A DNA stretch of 64,000 nucleotides, from assembly GCF_009789555.1 (NCBI RefSeq), contig NZ_CP046902.1:298001-362000 (forward strand), read 5' to 3'. Below are positions 1 through 9,315 of the stretch, piece after piece. The stretch comes from Stutzerimonas stutzeri. Lineage in GTDB: Bacteria; Pseudomonadota; Gammaproteobacteria; Pseudomonadales; Pseudomonadaceae. How positions within the stretch are numbered: the first letter of the stretch is position 1; each line of letters begins with the position of its first letter. Below the pieces are notes generated by a model that saw only the letters and a list, made by a program, of their open reading frames with translations, searched no databases and was not told where the DNA came from. The position numbers and the translations under genes were made by a program.

Positions 1-49
1 CCTGCAAACTGCCACACTGTCCTAGCAATGCGGCGTTAACAAGCTTTGT

Positions 50-55
50 TATACT
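50..55 (+). promoter_or_regulatory. Extended -10 promoter of rhlE with long leader
   Basis: TATACT at this position is preceded by TG one base upstream (47-48), an extended -10 element; no convincing -35 is seen at the usual distance. Transcription would start near base 62, giving a leader of about 130 nt before the helicase ATG at 191. Long leaders are common on cold-inducible RNA helicase genes, so post-transcriptional control is possible. The rest of 1-190 holds no gene that I can support. Confidence 0.5.
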
Positions 56-190
56 CCGCGCTTCCGCCAGGCTTACGCCCGGATGCAGCATCTTCCAATG
101 CGGCAGGACCGGACGGGATCGCACGCCAGTCGCGATTCGAGCCAGGCATGATCATCCCAGGGCCACGCCCTATACAAGACAGGATTTCTC

Positions 191-2029
191 ATGTCCTTTG
201 CTTCCCTCGGTCTCTCCGAGGCTTTGGCCGGTGCCGTCGAGGCCGCCGGTTACACCCAGCCTACACCGGTGCAACAGCGGGCCATTCCCGCCGTGTTGCA
301 AGGACGCGACCTGATGGTCGCTGCACAGACGGGCACCGGCAAGACCGGTGGTTTTGCGCTCCCCGTCCTTGAAATTCTCTTCCCGGGCGGCCACCCCGAT
401 CGCGAACATCGGCACGGCCCGCGCCAACCGCGCGTGCTGGTACTGACGCCGACACGCGAACTTGCCGCCCAGGTTCATGACAGCTTCAAGCTGTACGCCC
501 GTGACTTGCCGCTCAAAAGCGCAGTGATCTTCGGTGGCGTCGGCATGAATCCGCAAGTCCAGGCGCTGGCCAAAGGCGTCGACGTACTGGTGGCCTGCCC
601 AGGCCGCCTGCTGGACCTGGCCAACCAGAAGGCCATCGATCTTTCCCACGTGGAAATTCTGGTCCTCGATGAAGCCGACCGCATGCTCGACATGGGCTTC
701 ATTCACGACGTCAAGAAGGTGCTGGCCAAACTGCCGGCCAAGCGCCAGAACCTGCTCTTTTCGGCAACCTTCTCCAAGGACATCACCGACCTGGCGGGCA
801 AGCTGCTGCACGAGCCGGAAAAGATCCAGGTCACCCCGCCGAACACCACGGTCGAGCGTATCGAGCAGCGTGTATTCCGCCTCGCGGCTTCGCACAAGCG
901 TGCGCTCCTGGCCCACCTGATCACTCAGGGCGCCTGGGAACAGGTATTGGTTTTCACCCGTACCAAGCACGGCGCCAATCGCCTCGCCGAATATCTCGAC
1001 AAGCACGGCCTTCCGGCCGTGGCGATTCATGGCAACAAGAGCCAGAACGCGCGCACCAAGGCACTGGCTGACTTCAAGGCCAACCAGGTGCGGATTCTGG
1101 TCGCCACCGATATCGCCGCACGCGGCCTGGATATCGATCAATTGCCCCACGTGGTCAACTTCGAGCTGCCGAATGTCGAGGAAGACTATGTGCACCGTAT
1201 CGGTCGTACCGGCCGTGCCGGACGCAGCGGCGAGGCCATCTCGCTGGTCGCGCCCGACGAGGAGAAGCTCCTCAAAGGCATCGAGCGGATGACCAAGCAG
1301 AAGATTCCGGACGGCGATCTGATGGGTTTCGATGCCAGCACCATCGAGGCGGAAAAGCCTGAAGTGCGTGAGCCCCGTCAGCCGCGCCCGCCCCGCAATG
1401 CTGAACGCAAGCCACGCGCGGCCAAAGCGACGGAGTCCAGCGGTGAGCCCAAGGAACGCGAGCGCAACCGTCGCGGGCGGAACAAGCCGCGCAACGCAAA
1501 CGCCACCGCCACCGCCACCGCCAGTTCGAGTCCGGCGACAGCAGGCGCCGCCGCACCGGTCAGTCGTCCGCCGCGCCTGCCCAGCGACCGCGACCCGGAA
1601 GTGTTCCTCGACGATGAGCTGGACAACTTCGGCAACCGCGTCGACTACGTCAGCCCGTATCAGAACAAGCAGGGCCGCGGCCGGCGTCCGGGTGCGGCCG
1701 CTCAGCCAGGCGGCGGCCAGCCGCGCGCTGCGGCCGGCCCGCGTGGCGCTGCAGCCCCGGCAGGCGGCGCTGGCAAAGGCAAAGGCAAACGCCAGGGACA
1801 GGGGCAGGGCCAGCCACGCAATGGCCAGCCACGACGCAAGAACGAGGGTCGCCGGATCGACAGTGAAGGCGGCGCGCGCCAGGAGGTCGCGGCCAAGCCG
1901 AAGGAAAAGCAGCCGCTGATCATCCACAAGGAGTCGAAGCTCGACCGGCTGCCTAGCGCTGAGCAGTTGGAGCAGCTTCCGACTCGCCCCCGTGGCGAGA
2001 AGCCGGCGTTGCTGACCCGCAATCGCTGA
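191..2029 (+). CDS. rhlE: RhlE-type DEAD-box ATP-dependent RNA helicase
   Basis: Unwinds RNA duplexes with ATP; the family acts in ribosome assembly, RNA decay and cold adaptation in the cytoplasm. The 612-residue product carries the full helicase core: Q-motif region near residues 20-30, Walker A AQTGTGKT (45-52), DEAD box D160-D163, SAT motif, and the HRIGRTGRAG motif VI near residue 340. After about residue 390 comes a long low-complexity tail rich in Arg, Lys, Pro, Gly and Ala, typical of RhlE and probably RNA-binding. The tail includes an Ala-Thr repeat coded by about 3.5 copies of GCCACC (1502-1522). It is monocistronic and ends at a strong hairpin. Subfamily assignment rests on overall similarity. 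Confidence 0.93.
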   Translation: MSFASLGLSEALAGAVEAAGYTQPTPVQQRAIPAVLQGRDLMVAAQTGTGKTGGFALPVLEILFPGGHPDREHRHGPRQPRVLVLTPTRELAAQVHDSFKLYARDLPLKSAVIFGGVGMNPQVQALAKGVDVLVACPGRLLDLANQKAIDLSHVEILVLDEADRMLDMGFIHDVKKVLAKLPAKRQNLLFSATFSKDITDLAGKLLHEPEKIQVTPPNTTVERIEQRVFRLAASHKRALLAHLITQGAWEQVLVFTRTKHGANRLAEYLDKHGLPAVAIHGNKSQNARTKALADFKANQVRILVATDIAARGLDIDQLPHVVNFELPNVEEDYVHRIGRTGRAGRSGEAISLVAPDEEKLLKGIERMTKQKIPDGDLMGFDASTIEAEKPEVREPRQPRPPRNAERKPRAAKATESSGEPKERERNRRGRNKPRNANATATATASSSPATAGAAAPVSRPPRLPSDRDPEVFLDDELDNFGNRVDYVSPYQNKQGRGRRPGAAAQPGGGQPRAAAGPRGAAAPAGGAGKGKGKRQGQGQGQPRNGQPRRKNEGRRIDSEGGARQEVAAKPKEKQPLIIHKESKLDRLPSAEQLEQLPTRPRGEKPALLTRNR

Positions 2030-2040
2030 GCCGCAACGCA

Positions 2041-2080
2041 TGAACAAAAAAGCCGCCTCGTAGGGCGGCTTTTTGTTCAT
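2041..2080. terminator. Bidirectional terminator between rhlE and oprM
   Basis: A GC stem, AGCCGCC (2051-2057) with GGCGGCT (2064-2070), is flanked by an A-run on the left and a T-run on the right. It therefore gives a stem plus U-tract on both strands. It lies 12 bases after the rhlE stop and about 40 bases past the oprM stop, so it should end both convergent transcripts. Confidence 0.9.
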
Positions 2081-2119
2081 GCCCGTCAGGGCCGTGCAGG
2101 CGATGGTCGCCGAAGACGA

Positions 2120-3547
2120 TCAGCCCTCTCCGGGGATCGGGGCAGCCTGCATGTCCCAGCCACCCCCCAGCGCTTTGAACAGATTGACCTCGCTGGTCAT
2201 CTGCGCCAAGCGATCGGTGATGTACTGTTGCTGGACCTCGAACAACTGACGCTGGGCATCCAGCAGAGTTAGGTAGCTGTCCACACCGGTTCGGTAACGT
2301 CGCTCCGCCAGCCGGAAGTAATCTTCGCTGGTATCGAGCAGGTCACGTTGGGCCTGCACTTGCCGCGTATAAGTGGCTTGCGCGGCCAAACCATCGGCCA
2401 CCTCGCGGAAAGCGGTCTGGATCGCCGTCTCGTATTGAGCCACCTGGATGTTGCGGCTGATTTCGGCATAGTCGAGATTGGCGCGCAACTGGCCGGCGTT
2501 GAATATCGGCACGCTGATGCTCGGCGAGAAATTCCAGTAACTGGAACCACCGTCGAACAAGCCAGACAGCTCGCTGCTCGCCGTGCCGGCCGCTCCGGTC
2601 AGGCTGATGCTCGGAAAGAACGCGGCGCGGGCCGCACCGATGTTCGCATTCGCTGCCCTGAGCTGACGCTCGGCCTGGATGATGTCGGGCCGTTTCTGAA
2701 GCAGATCGGACGGCAGCCCGATGGGCAGCGCCGCCAACTGATCGCGCTCCAGCTCGCCAGCGGCAGGCAGCTCGGCAGGCATGTTCTGCCCCAGCAGCAG
2801 CGTCAGCGCGTTGCGATCCTGCGCGACCTGGCGCGTGTACTGCTCGATTCGCACCCGCGCGGTATCCACCGCGCTGCGTGCCTGGCTCAAGTCGAGCGCC
2901 GAAGCGACGCCCACATCGAAGCTGTGCTGCGTCAGACTGAGGCTTTGCTCGTAGGTCTTCAGCGTGTCACGGCTGACCTGCAACAGCGCCTGATCAGCCT
3001 GCAGCGTCAGCCAGGCGTTGGCCACGCTGGCGATCAGGCTGATCTGCGCGCTGCGCTGCGCCGCCTCGGTGGCGAAGTACTCTTGCAACGCCTGTTCACG
3101 CAGACTACCGAGGCGACCAAACAGGTCCAGCTCCCAGGAGACGCCGAACGTCGCGCTGTACTGGCTGCTGATCGCGCTCCGCCCCGTCTGGTTGAGATCG
3201 CCCGGCGTGCGGGTACGGCTGCCGGCGCCATCGGCGCTCACGGCTGGCAGCAGGTCGGCTCGCTGGATGCGATACAGCGCGCGATACGCCTCGACGTTCA
3301 ACGCCGCGACACGCAGATCGCGGTTGTTCTCCAGCGCCACACCGATCAGTTGGCGCAGCGCTGGATCGCGGAAGAACGTCTCCCAATCCAGATTCTGCTG
3401 CCCCTGGGTCGCGCCTGAAGCACCTTGGTAGGCCTCACCTTCCGGCCAGTGGGCCGCTACAGGAGCATCTGGCTGCTGGTAATCAGGAATCAGGGAGCAG
3501 CCGCTCAGCGCTGCCATCAGCGCCAGGGTCATTGCCGACTTGTTCAT
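2120..3547 (-). CDS. oprM: RND efflux outer-membrane channel lipoprotein (OprM/TtgC type)
   Basis: Outer-membrane exit duct of a tripartite RND pump; the family forms TolC-like trimers anchored by lipid. The 475-residue product starts with a lipoprotein signal whose lipobox is LSGC with Cys17. The two NodT/OEP repeats typical of the family follow. Its start overlaps the mexB stop by 4 bases (ATGA), so the three genes are translationally coupled. The gene closes the operon and ends before the shared hairpin at 2041-2080. By position it matches P. aeruginosa oprM; TtgC of P. putida is the same type. Confidence 0.93.
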   Translation of the reverse strand: MNKSAMTLALMAALSGCSLIPDYQQPDAPVAAHWPEGEAYQGASGATQGQQNLDWETFFRDPALRQLIGVALENNRDLRVAALNVEAYRALYRIQRADLLPAVSADGAGSRTRTPGDLNQTGRSAISSQYSATFGVSWELDLFGRLGSLREQALQEYFATEAAQRSAQISLIASVANAWLTLQADQALLQVSRDTLKTYEQSLSLTQHSFDVGVASALDLSQARSAVDTARVRIEQYTRQVAQDRNALTLLLGQNMPAELPAAGELERDQLAALPIGLPSDLLQKRPDIIQAERQLRAANANIGAARAAFFPSISLTGAAGTASSELSGLFDGGSSYWNFSPSISVPIFNAGQLRANLDYAEISRNIQVAQYETAIQTAFREVADGLAAQATYTRQVQAQRDLLDTSEDYFRLAERRYRTGVDSYLTLLDAQRQLFEVQQQYITDRLAQMTSEVNLFKALGGGWDMQAAPIPGEG

Positions 3548-6500
3548 TGCGCGTCTCCCTTGGGCGATTCCGCGACATCTTTTTTACGCTCACTCAGCGA
3601 AGACACCAGGACGTAGAACAACGGCACCCAGAAAATGACCAGTAAGGTGGCCGTGACCATGCCACCAATGACGCCGGTACCGATGGCATGCGAACTGCCC
3701 GCGCCCGCCCCGCTCGCCAGCGCCAGCGGCACCACGCCGAGGGTAAAGGCCAGAGAGGTCATGACAATCGGTCGCAAGCGCATGCGACAGGCCTGGACCG
3801 CCGCATCGAAGCGGCTCATGCCCTGTTCATGCAGATCCTTGGCGAACTCGACGATCAGAATCGCGTTCTTGGCGGTCAGACCGACGGTGGTCAGCAGGCC
3901 GACCTGGAAGAATACATCGTTGGACAAACCACGGCCCAGGGTAGCAAGCAGCGCACCGATGACGCCCAGCGGCACCACCAACATCACCGCGAACGGAATC
4001 GACCAGCTCTCGTAAAGCGCCGCTAGGCAGAGGAACACCACCAAAAGCGACAACGCGTACAGCGCGGGCGCCTGGTCACCGGAGAGCCGTTCTTCATACG
4101 ACAGCCCCGTCCAGGATATGCCCACGCCTTCGGGCAGTTGTTGCGCCAGCTCCTCTACCGCCGCCATCGCATCGCCGGAGCTGTAGCCAGGCGCCGCCTG
4201 TCCGAGAATCTCCATCGCCGACACGCCGTTATAGCGCGACAGCTTCGGAGAGCCGTAGATCCACTTGCCGCTGGCGAACGCGCTGAATGGCACCATTTCA
4301 CCGGCGTCGTTGCGAACGAACCACTTCTCCAAATCTTCGGGGTTCATTCGTGAACTGGCTTCGCCCTGCATATAGACACGCTTGACCCGGCCACGGTCGA
4401 TGAAATCGTTGACGTAGCTCGAGCCCCAGCCGATCGATAGCGTGTTGTTGATCGCCGCCAGCGAGACGCCCAGTACCCTGGCCTTCTCGTCATCGATATC
4501 CAGTTGATACTGCGGTTCGTCATTCAACCCATTCGGGCGCACGGCCATCAACGTCGGATGCTGAGCCGCAAGCCCCAGGAACTGGTTGCGCGCATTCATC
4601 AGCACATCGTGACCAACGCCCGCACGGTCCTGGAGGAAAAAGTTGAAACCGGTGGCGTTACCCAGTTCCATCACCGCCGGCGGTGCGAATGCAAACACCA
4701 TGGCATCTCGGAAGGAATTGAAGCGCTGCTGCGCGCGCTGGGCAAGGGACGCCACATCCTGGCCTTCGTCGGTCCGCTGGTCCCAGGGTTTCAGGCCGAT
4801 AAACGCCATCGCCGAGTTCTGGCCGCGACCCGCGAAGTTGAAACCGGTGACGGTGAATACCGAGTTCACCACGTCCGATTCTTCGGTCAGCAGATACTCG
4901 CGCATGGCGTCGACGGTCTTTTGGGTGCGCTGAGCCGTCGAGCCCGCCGGCGTCTGGACCTGGGCGAAGAGCACGCCCTGGTCTTCTTCAGGCAGGAACG
5001 AGGTCGGCAGCTTGGTGAACAGCACGGCCATGGCCGCAACGATCGCCACATACAGCAGCAGATAGGGAATCTTGCGCTTGAGTACGCTGCGCACGCCCTT
5101 TTCGTAGCCACCCACGCCCCGCTCAAACGTCCGGTTGAACCAGCCGAAGAAGCCTCGCTTCTCATGCTGATGCCCCATTGGGATGGGCTTGAGCAGTGTT
5201 GCACAGAGTGCCGGTGTGAATATCAGCGCCACCAGAACGGAGAGCGTCATGGCCGAAGCGATGGTGATCGCGAATTGCCGGTAGATTACGCCTGTCGAGC
5301 CACCGAAGAATGCCATCGGCACGAAAACGGCGGACAGCACCAGGCCGATGCCCACCAGCGCCCCCTGGATCTGGCCCATCGACTTTCGTGTCGCTTCGAG
5401 TGGAGACAAGCCCTCCTCGGCCATGACCCGCTCGACGTTCTCGACGACGACGATGGCATCGTCCACCAACAAGCCGATCGCCAGCACCATGGCGAACATG
5501 GTCAGGGTGTTGACGCTGAAGCCGAACGCCGCGAGCACGCCGAACGTGCCGAGCAGTACCACCGGCACCGCCAGCGTCGGGATCAATGTCGCACGGAAAT
5601 TCTGCAGGAACAGGTACATCACCAGGAAGACCAGGGCGATGGCTTCGAACAAGGTGTGCACCACACCGGTGATCGATGCCGAAACCACTGGCGACGTATC
5701 GTAGGGATAGACGATCTCCATGCCCGGCGGGAAGAAAGGTCTCAGCTCGTCAATGGTGGCGCGCACGGCCTTGGCGGTTTCCAGCGCGTTGGCGCCTGTC
5801 GCCAGCTTGACGGCAATTGCCGAGGCCGGCATCCCGTTGTACAGCGCGCTGATTGCCGAACTCTGCTCGGCCAGTTCCACCCGAGCCACATCCCCCAGAC
5901 GAACCTGGGAGCCATCGTTATTGACCTTCAACAGGATGTCGCGAAACTCCTCCGGAGTCTGCAGGCGCGTCTTGCCAATGATGGTAGCGCTCAACTGCTG
6001 GCCCGGAACGGCTGGCAAGCCGCCGAACTGCCCCGACGATACCTGGACGTTCTGCGCGCGAATGGCATCGCCCACATCCACAGGCGTCAGCGCGAAGTTA
6101 TTCAGCTTGGCCGGATCGAGCCAGATTCGCATGGCGTAGGGCGAGCCGAACACCTGGAAGTCGCCAATGCCCGCAGTCCGGGAAATCGGATCCTGAATGT
6201 TCGAAACGATGTAGTCCGACAGGTCGCCGCGGGTCATGCTGCCGTCGACGGATACCACGCCGATGACCATCAGGAAGTTACGCACGGCCTTGGTCACCCG
6301 GATGCCCTGTTGCTGGACTTCCTGCGGCAACAACGGCGTGGCCAGCTGCAGCTTGTTCTGCACCTGGACCTGGGCGATATCCGGATCGGTGCCCTGCTCG
6401 AAGGTCACGGTGATCGACATGCTACCGTCGGAGTTGCTCTCCGATGACATGTAACGCAACCCGTCAATACCGTTGAGCTGCTGCTCGATAACCTGCACCA

Positions 6501-6681
6501 CGGTGTCTTGCACGGTCTGGGCGGAAGCGCCTGGATAGTTGACCGAAATACCGACGGCCGGCGGCGCGATACTGGGGTACTGGTTGACCGGCAAACCCAG
6601 GATCGACAATCCCCCGGCAAGCATGATCACCAGGGCGATTACCCAGGCGAAGATGGGGCGATCGATAAAGAATCTGGACAT
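3544..6681 (-). CDS. mexB: RND multidrug efflux inner-membrane transporter (MexB/TtgB type)
   Basis: Proton-driven inner-membrane pump of the HAE1 family that exports drugs, solvents and detergents through OprM. At 1045 residues it has the family length and is nearly collinear with MexB. It starts with MSRFFIDRPIFAWVIA, and the proton-relay residues are visible: D407-D408 in LLVDDAIVVVENV and K938 in TAKNAILIVEF. The two large periplasmic loops and twelve membrane segments follow the family pattern. It sits 24 bases after mexA and overlaps oprM. Nothing appears truncated. Confidence 0.96.
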   Translation of the reverse strand: MSRFFIDRPIFAWVIALVIMLAGGLSILGLPVNQYPSIAPPAVGISVNYPGASAQTVQDTVVQVIEQQLNGIDGLRYMSSESNSDGSMSITVTFEQGTDPDIAQVQVQNKLQLATPLLPQEVQQQGIRVTKAVRNFLMVIGVVSVDGSMTRGDLSDYIVSNIQDPISRTAGIGDFQVFGSPYAMRIWLDPAKLNNFALTPVDVGDAIRAQNVQVSSGQFGGLPAVPGQQLSATIIGKTRLQTPEEFRDILLKVNNDGSQVRLGDVARVELAEQSSAISALYNGMPASAIAVKLATGANALETAKAVRATIDELRPFFPPGMEIVYPYDTSPVVSASITGVVHTLFEAIALVFLVMYLFLQNFRATLIPTLAVPVVLLGTFGVLAAFGFSVNTLTMFAMVLAIGLLVDDAIVVVENVERVMAEEGLSPLEATRKSMGQIQGALVGIGLVLSAVFVPMAFFGGSTGVIYRQFAITIASAMTLSVLVALIFTPALCATLLKPIPMGHQHEKRGFFGWFNRTFERGVGGYEKGVRSVLKRKIPYLLLYVAIVAAMAVLFTKLPTSFLPEEDQGVLFAQVQTPAGSTAQRTQKTVDAMREYLLTEESDVVNSVFTVTGFNFAGRGQNSAMAFIGLKPWDQRTDEGQDVASLAQRAQQRFNSFRDAMVFAFAPPAVMELGNATGFNFFLQDRAGVGHDVLMNARNQFLGLAAQHPTLMAVRPNGLNDEPQYQLDIDDEKARVLGVSLAAINNTLSIGWGSSYVNDFIDRGRVKRVYMQGEASSRMNPEDLEKWFVRNDAGEMVPFSAFASGKWIYGSPKLSRYNGVSAMEILGQAAPGYSSGDAMAAVEELAQQLPEGVGISWTGLSYEERLSGDQAPALYALSLLVVFLCLAALYESWSIPFAVMLVVPLGVIGALLATLGRGLSNDVFFQVGLLTTVGLTAKNAILIVEFAKDLHEQGMSRFDAAVQACRMRLRPIVMTSLAFTLGVVPLALASGAGAGSSHAIGTGVIGGMVTATLLVIFWVPLFYVLVSSLSERKKDVAESPKGDAQ

Positions 6682-6705
6682 TGGGCAATAATCCTTGGCT
6701 CAGCC

Positions 6706-7833
6706 TTACTGGGCTTGTGGCTGGGCGGACGCAACGTTGGAAGCCGGCACGGCCGTGACTTCGATACCGGGCTGGATAAACTGCAGCCCCTCGGTGATCA
6801 GGCGATCGCCAGCGCTCAGGCCTTCGTTGATCAGCCAGCGGTTGCCCACAGTACGGGACGCCACCACCTGGCGGAGTTCGACCTTGTTGTCAGCGTTGAC
6901 GACCAGTGCCGTCGCGTTGCCGCTGGGCGTACGGGTGATACCCTGCTGCGGCGCCAGGATGGCTTCGCTTCTCACGCCAGCCACCAGTTGGGCATGAACG
7001 AACATGCCAGGCAACAGCAGCTTGTCCGGGTTTGGAAACACGGCGCGCAGCACAACCGAGCCGGTGCTGGCATCGACCGACACTTCGGAAAATTCGAGCT
7101 TGCCTTCATGTTCGTATTCGCTGCCATCTTCCAGCGTCAAGGTCGCCTTGGCGGCATTTTCGCCCGCTTTCTCGAGTCGGCCCTCTGCCAGGTCTCGGCG
7201 CAGGTTGAGCAACTCGCGCGCGGGCTGGGTCACGTCGACGTAGATGGGGTCGAGCTGCTGGATAGCCGCCAGCTCCTGGGCCTGGCCGTTGTTGACCAAG
7301 GCGCCTTCGGTGACGGCTGAGCGGCCAATACGGCCCGAAATGGGCGCCAGAACCTTGGTGTAGCGCACGTTGATACGCGCCTGCTCGAGGTTGGCTTCGG
7401 CTTGCAGGCTGGCCGCACGAGCCTCTTCATACGCCTGCTTGCTTACCGCCTGCTCTTTAACCAGCAGGGCATAGCGATCCGCCAGCGATTTGGCAGAAGC
7501 CAGGCTGGCCTGCGCACTCTTGAATGCCGCCTGATAGACCGCATCGTCGATCTGATACAGCTGCTGGCCCGCCTTGACATCGCTGCCTTCGGTAAACATG
7601 CGCTTCTGAATGATGCCATCGACCTGAGGGCGCACTTCCGCAATGCGGTAGGGTTGAGCCCGGCCAGGCAGTTCGGTGGTCAAGGCAAAGGACTCTGCCT
7701 CGAGCGTCACCACTCCGACCTGCGGTGCTTGCTGAGCGGCGGGCGCTTCCGCCTCTTTGTCCTGACAGCCGCCAAGTAGCGTTACCACGGCGAAAAGGGA
7801 GATCAGAGCAGCACCGGCTGGCTTGATTGACAT
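6706..7833 (-). CDS. mexA: RND efflux periplasmic adaptor lipoprotein (MexA/TtgA type)
   Basis: Membrane-fusion protein joining MexB to OprM in the periplasm. It has 375 residues with a lipoprotein signal (lipobox LGGC, Cys23). The biotinyl-lipoyl half-motifs lie around the coiled-coil hairpin (RPQVDGIIQKRMF near residue 70 and the ISGRIGRSAVTEGALV segment), followed by the beta-barrel and membrane-proximal parts. It is the first gene of the operon. The promoter upstream carries a TtgR-like palindrome, so a TetR-family repressor answering to drugs is expected. The repressor gene that normally sits divergently here is absent. Confidence 0.95.
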   Translation of the reverse strand: MSIKPAGAALISLFAVVTLLGGCQDKEAEAPAAQQAPQVGVVTLEAESFALTTELPGRAQPYRIAEVRPQVDGIIQKRMFTEGSDVKAGQQLYQIDDAVYQAAFKSAQASLASAKSLADRYALLVKEQAVSKQAYEEARAASLQAEANLEQARINVRYTKVLAPISGRIGRSAVTEGALVNNGQAQELAAIQQLDPIYVDVTQPARELLNLRRDLAEGRLEKAGENAAKATLTLEDGSEYEHEGKLEFSEVSVDASTGSVVLRAVFPNPDKLLLPGMFVHAQLVAGVRSEAILAPQQGITRTPSGNATALVVNADNKVELRQVVASRTVGNRWLINEGLSAGDRLITEGLQFIQPGIEVTAVPASNVASAQPQAQ

Positions 7834-7906
7834 GGGGAAACCTCGTTTGTACGGGCAAACCAGGGGACGAACGTCCTGGCCGAATTCGGATGGCAGAGTG
7901 CAGCGA

Positions 7907-7935
7907 ATATTCTTACATGCAACGTTGTTTGTAAA
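7907..7935 (-). promoter_or_regulatory. Promoter of mexA-mexB-oprM
   Basis: On the minus strand TTTACA (7930-7935, five of six matches to the -35 consensus) is separated by exactly 17 bases from GAATAT (7907-7912), a weak -10. The palindromic operator described separately fills the spacer. A repressor bound there would block polymerase, as in P. putida ttgABC. The remaining bases of the 7834-8082 gap show no gene. Confidence 0.6.
7913..7934. promoter_or_regulatory. TtgR-type operator (TetR-family repressor site)
   Basis: A 22-base imperfect palindrome with half-sites TTACATGCAAC and GTTGTTTGTAA; 9 of 11 base pairs are symmetric. Read on the minus strand, the core TTTACAAACAAC and the flank ATGTAAG resemble the TtgR operator of P. 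putida ttgABC as I remember it. It occupies the promoter spacer of mexA. The resemblance is from memory, not from a search. Confidence 0.7.
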
Positions 7936-8030
7936 TAGCCAGATGAGGACTTAAACGCTATCGCTGTCCTTTCGGATGAGGTGGCTTTCGATACCCCGTA
8001 CCGCTCCTGCGGACCGGCCGCCGCAGGCTT

Positions 8031-8064
8031 GCCGAAAGCAAAACGCCGGCTTGCGCCGGCGTTT
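8031..8064 (-). terminator. Terminator after yceI
   Basis: A perfect 10-bp stem, AAACGCCGGC (8041-8050) with GCCGGCGTTT (8055-8064), has a 4-base loop. On the minus strand it is followed by a T-rich stretch (rc of 8031-8040). It lies 18 bases beyond the yceI stop. Confidence 0.75.
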
Positions 8065-8082
8065 GCATTCACGCGCGGCCCG

Positions 8083-8658
8083 TTACTGGCGCACGCCTTC
8101 AACCGAGATGATCAGATCCACGGTTTGCGATGCAGGCCCAAGGTCCATCTTGATATCGAAATCTTTCAGCTTTAGCGTCGTGCTGCCCTCGAAACCCGCA
8201 CGGTAGCCACCCCAGGGATCTTTGCCCTCGCCGAGGAACTTGGCCGCGATCACCACCGGCTTGGTTACGCCGTTGAGCGTGAGATTACCGGTAATGTCAG
8301 CGGTACCCTCGCCCGTCGACTTGACCGACGTGGACTCGAAGGTAGCGGTCGGGTGCTTGGAGACATTGAGGAAATCGTCGCTGCGCAGATGCTTGTCACG
8401 CTCGGCATGATTCGAGTCGATGCTGGCGGTCTGCAGCGTGACGTTCACGCGGCTCGCTTCCGGCTGTTCGGCATCGAAACTGAAGCTGCCATCGAACTCC
8501 TTGAAGGTGCCCCACAGCCAGCTATAGCCGAGATGGCTGATCTTGAAATTGACGAAGGCATGTTGCCCTTTAGTGTCAATCGCGTAATCGGCGGCGAGCA
8601 CTTGGCCGGCGAAAAGCGCCGAGCCCAGGGCCAGTGCTGCAATGGTTTTCTTCAACAT
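8083..8658 (-). CDS. yceI: YceI-family periplasmic lipid-binding protein
   Basis: YceI proteins are small periplasmic lipocalin-like barrels that bind isoprenoid or other amphipathic lipids. The 191-residue product has a clear Sec signal (MLKKTIAALALGSALFAG, cleavage after VLA) and the family opening YAIDTKGQHAFVNFKISHLG. The position matches P. aeruginosa PA0423, which has been described as the secreted protease PasP; I cannot tell whether that activity applies here. It lies 21 bases after the cytochrome b561 gene, a common pairing for YceI, so the two are probably cotranscribed. Confidence 0.9.
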   Translation of the reverse strand: MLKKTIAALALGSALFAGQVLAADYAIDTKGQHAFVNFKISHLGYSWLWGTFKEFDGSFSFDAEQPEASRVNVTLQTASIDSNHAERDKHLRSDDFLNVSKHPTATFESTSVKSTGEGTADITGNLTLNGVTKPVVIAAKFLGEGKDPWGGYRAGFEGSTTLKLKDFDIKMDLGPASQTVDLIISVEGVRQ

Positions 8659-8679
8659 AGCGTTCTCCTTGAGTAGTGA

Positions 8680-9264
8680 TCAGGCATCGGCACGGCCGAG
8701 CATTCGTTTGAGCGTCGCATCGCGATCGATGAAATGGTGCTTCAGCGCCGCCAGGGCGTGCAGGGCAGAGAGAATTACCAGCGCCCAGGCCAGGTATTCA
8801 TGGACCAGGCCTGCGATGTCTTCCTGATTAGGAATCGAAGTGATCAGCGCAGGCACCTCGAACCAGCCGAATACGCTGATGGGGCGCCCATCGGCCGTGG
8901 AGATCAGATAGCCGGAAATCATCACGGCAAACAGCCCGAAATAAAGAATGCCATGCCCTGCCCGGGTCGCCAGGCGTGTCAGCCTTCCATGCTGAGCCAG
9001 TGGCTGCGGACCGTGGTTCAGGCCCCGCCAGATGACTCGAAACACCATCAGGGCCAGCAGCAGCAGGCCGACACTCTTATGGATATCCGGCGCAGTGCGA
9101 TACCAACTGCTGTAATACGTCAGTCCCACCATCCAATAGCCCAACGCGAAAAGCCCGATCACGACAACGGCCACTACCCAGTGCATCACGATGCTGACCA
9201 GACCATAGTGACCGGAGGTATTACGCCATTGCATGGGGCCGCGTTCCAAGATTGAAGTGCTCAC
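8680..9264 (-). CDS. Cytochrome b561-family protein
   Basis: Four-helix membrane cytochrome of the CybB type that binds two b-type hemes and passes electrons in the inner membrane. The 194-residue product has helices near residues 25-45 (VVAVVVIGLFALGYW), 65-85, 105-125 and 155-175. Candidate heme ligands are the His in VMHW, DIHKS and the C-terminal HALAALKHHF segment. An internal start (Met11, MQWRNTSG) fits other family members well and may be the real one, at 9234. Together with yceI downstream it looks like a two-gene operon. Confidence 0.88.
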   Translation of the reverse strand: MSTSILERGPMQWRNTSGHYGLVSIVMHWVVAVVVIGLFALGYWMVGLTYYSSWYRTAPDIHKSVGLLLLALMVFRVIWRGLNHGPQPLAQHGRLTRLATRAGHGILYFGLFAVMISGYLISTADGRPISVFGWFEVPALITSIPNQEDIAGLVHEYLAWALVILSALHALAALKHHFIDRDATLKRMLGRADA

Positions 9265-9315
9265 AAGCCTAACGACTAATAGATCGAAATGGCGCGCATT
9301 TTTTTGTTTCTACCT

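Noticed and set aside
170..2080. A 636-codon open frame antisense to rhlE
   Set aside because: High-GC codon bias leaves the opposite frame open; the product is Arg/Leu/Ala-rich with no domain, while the plus strand has all helicase motifs.
4504..6447. A 647-codon open frame antisense to mexB
   Set aside because: His/Arg/Gln-rich composition typical of antisense shadows; mexB is complete on the other strand.
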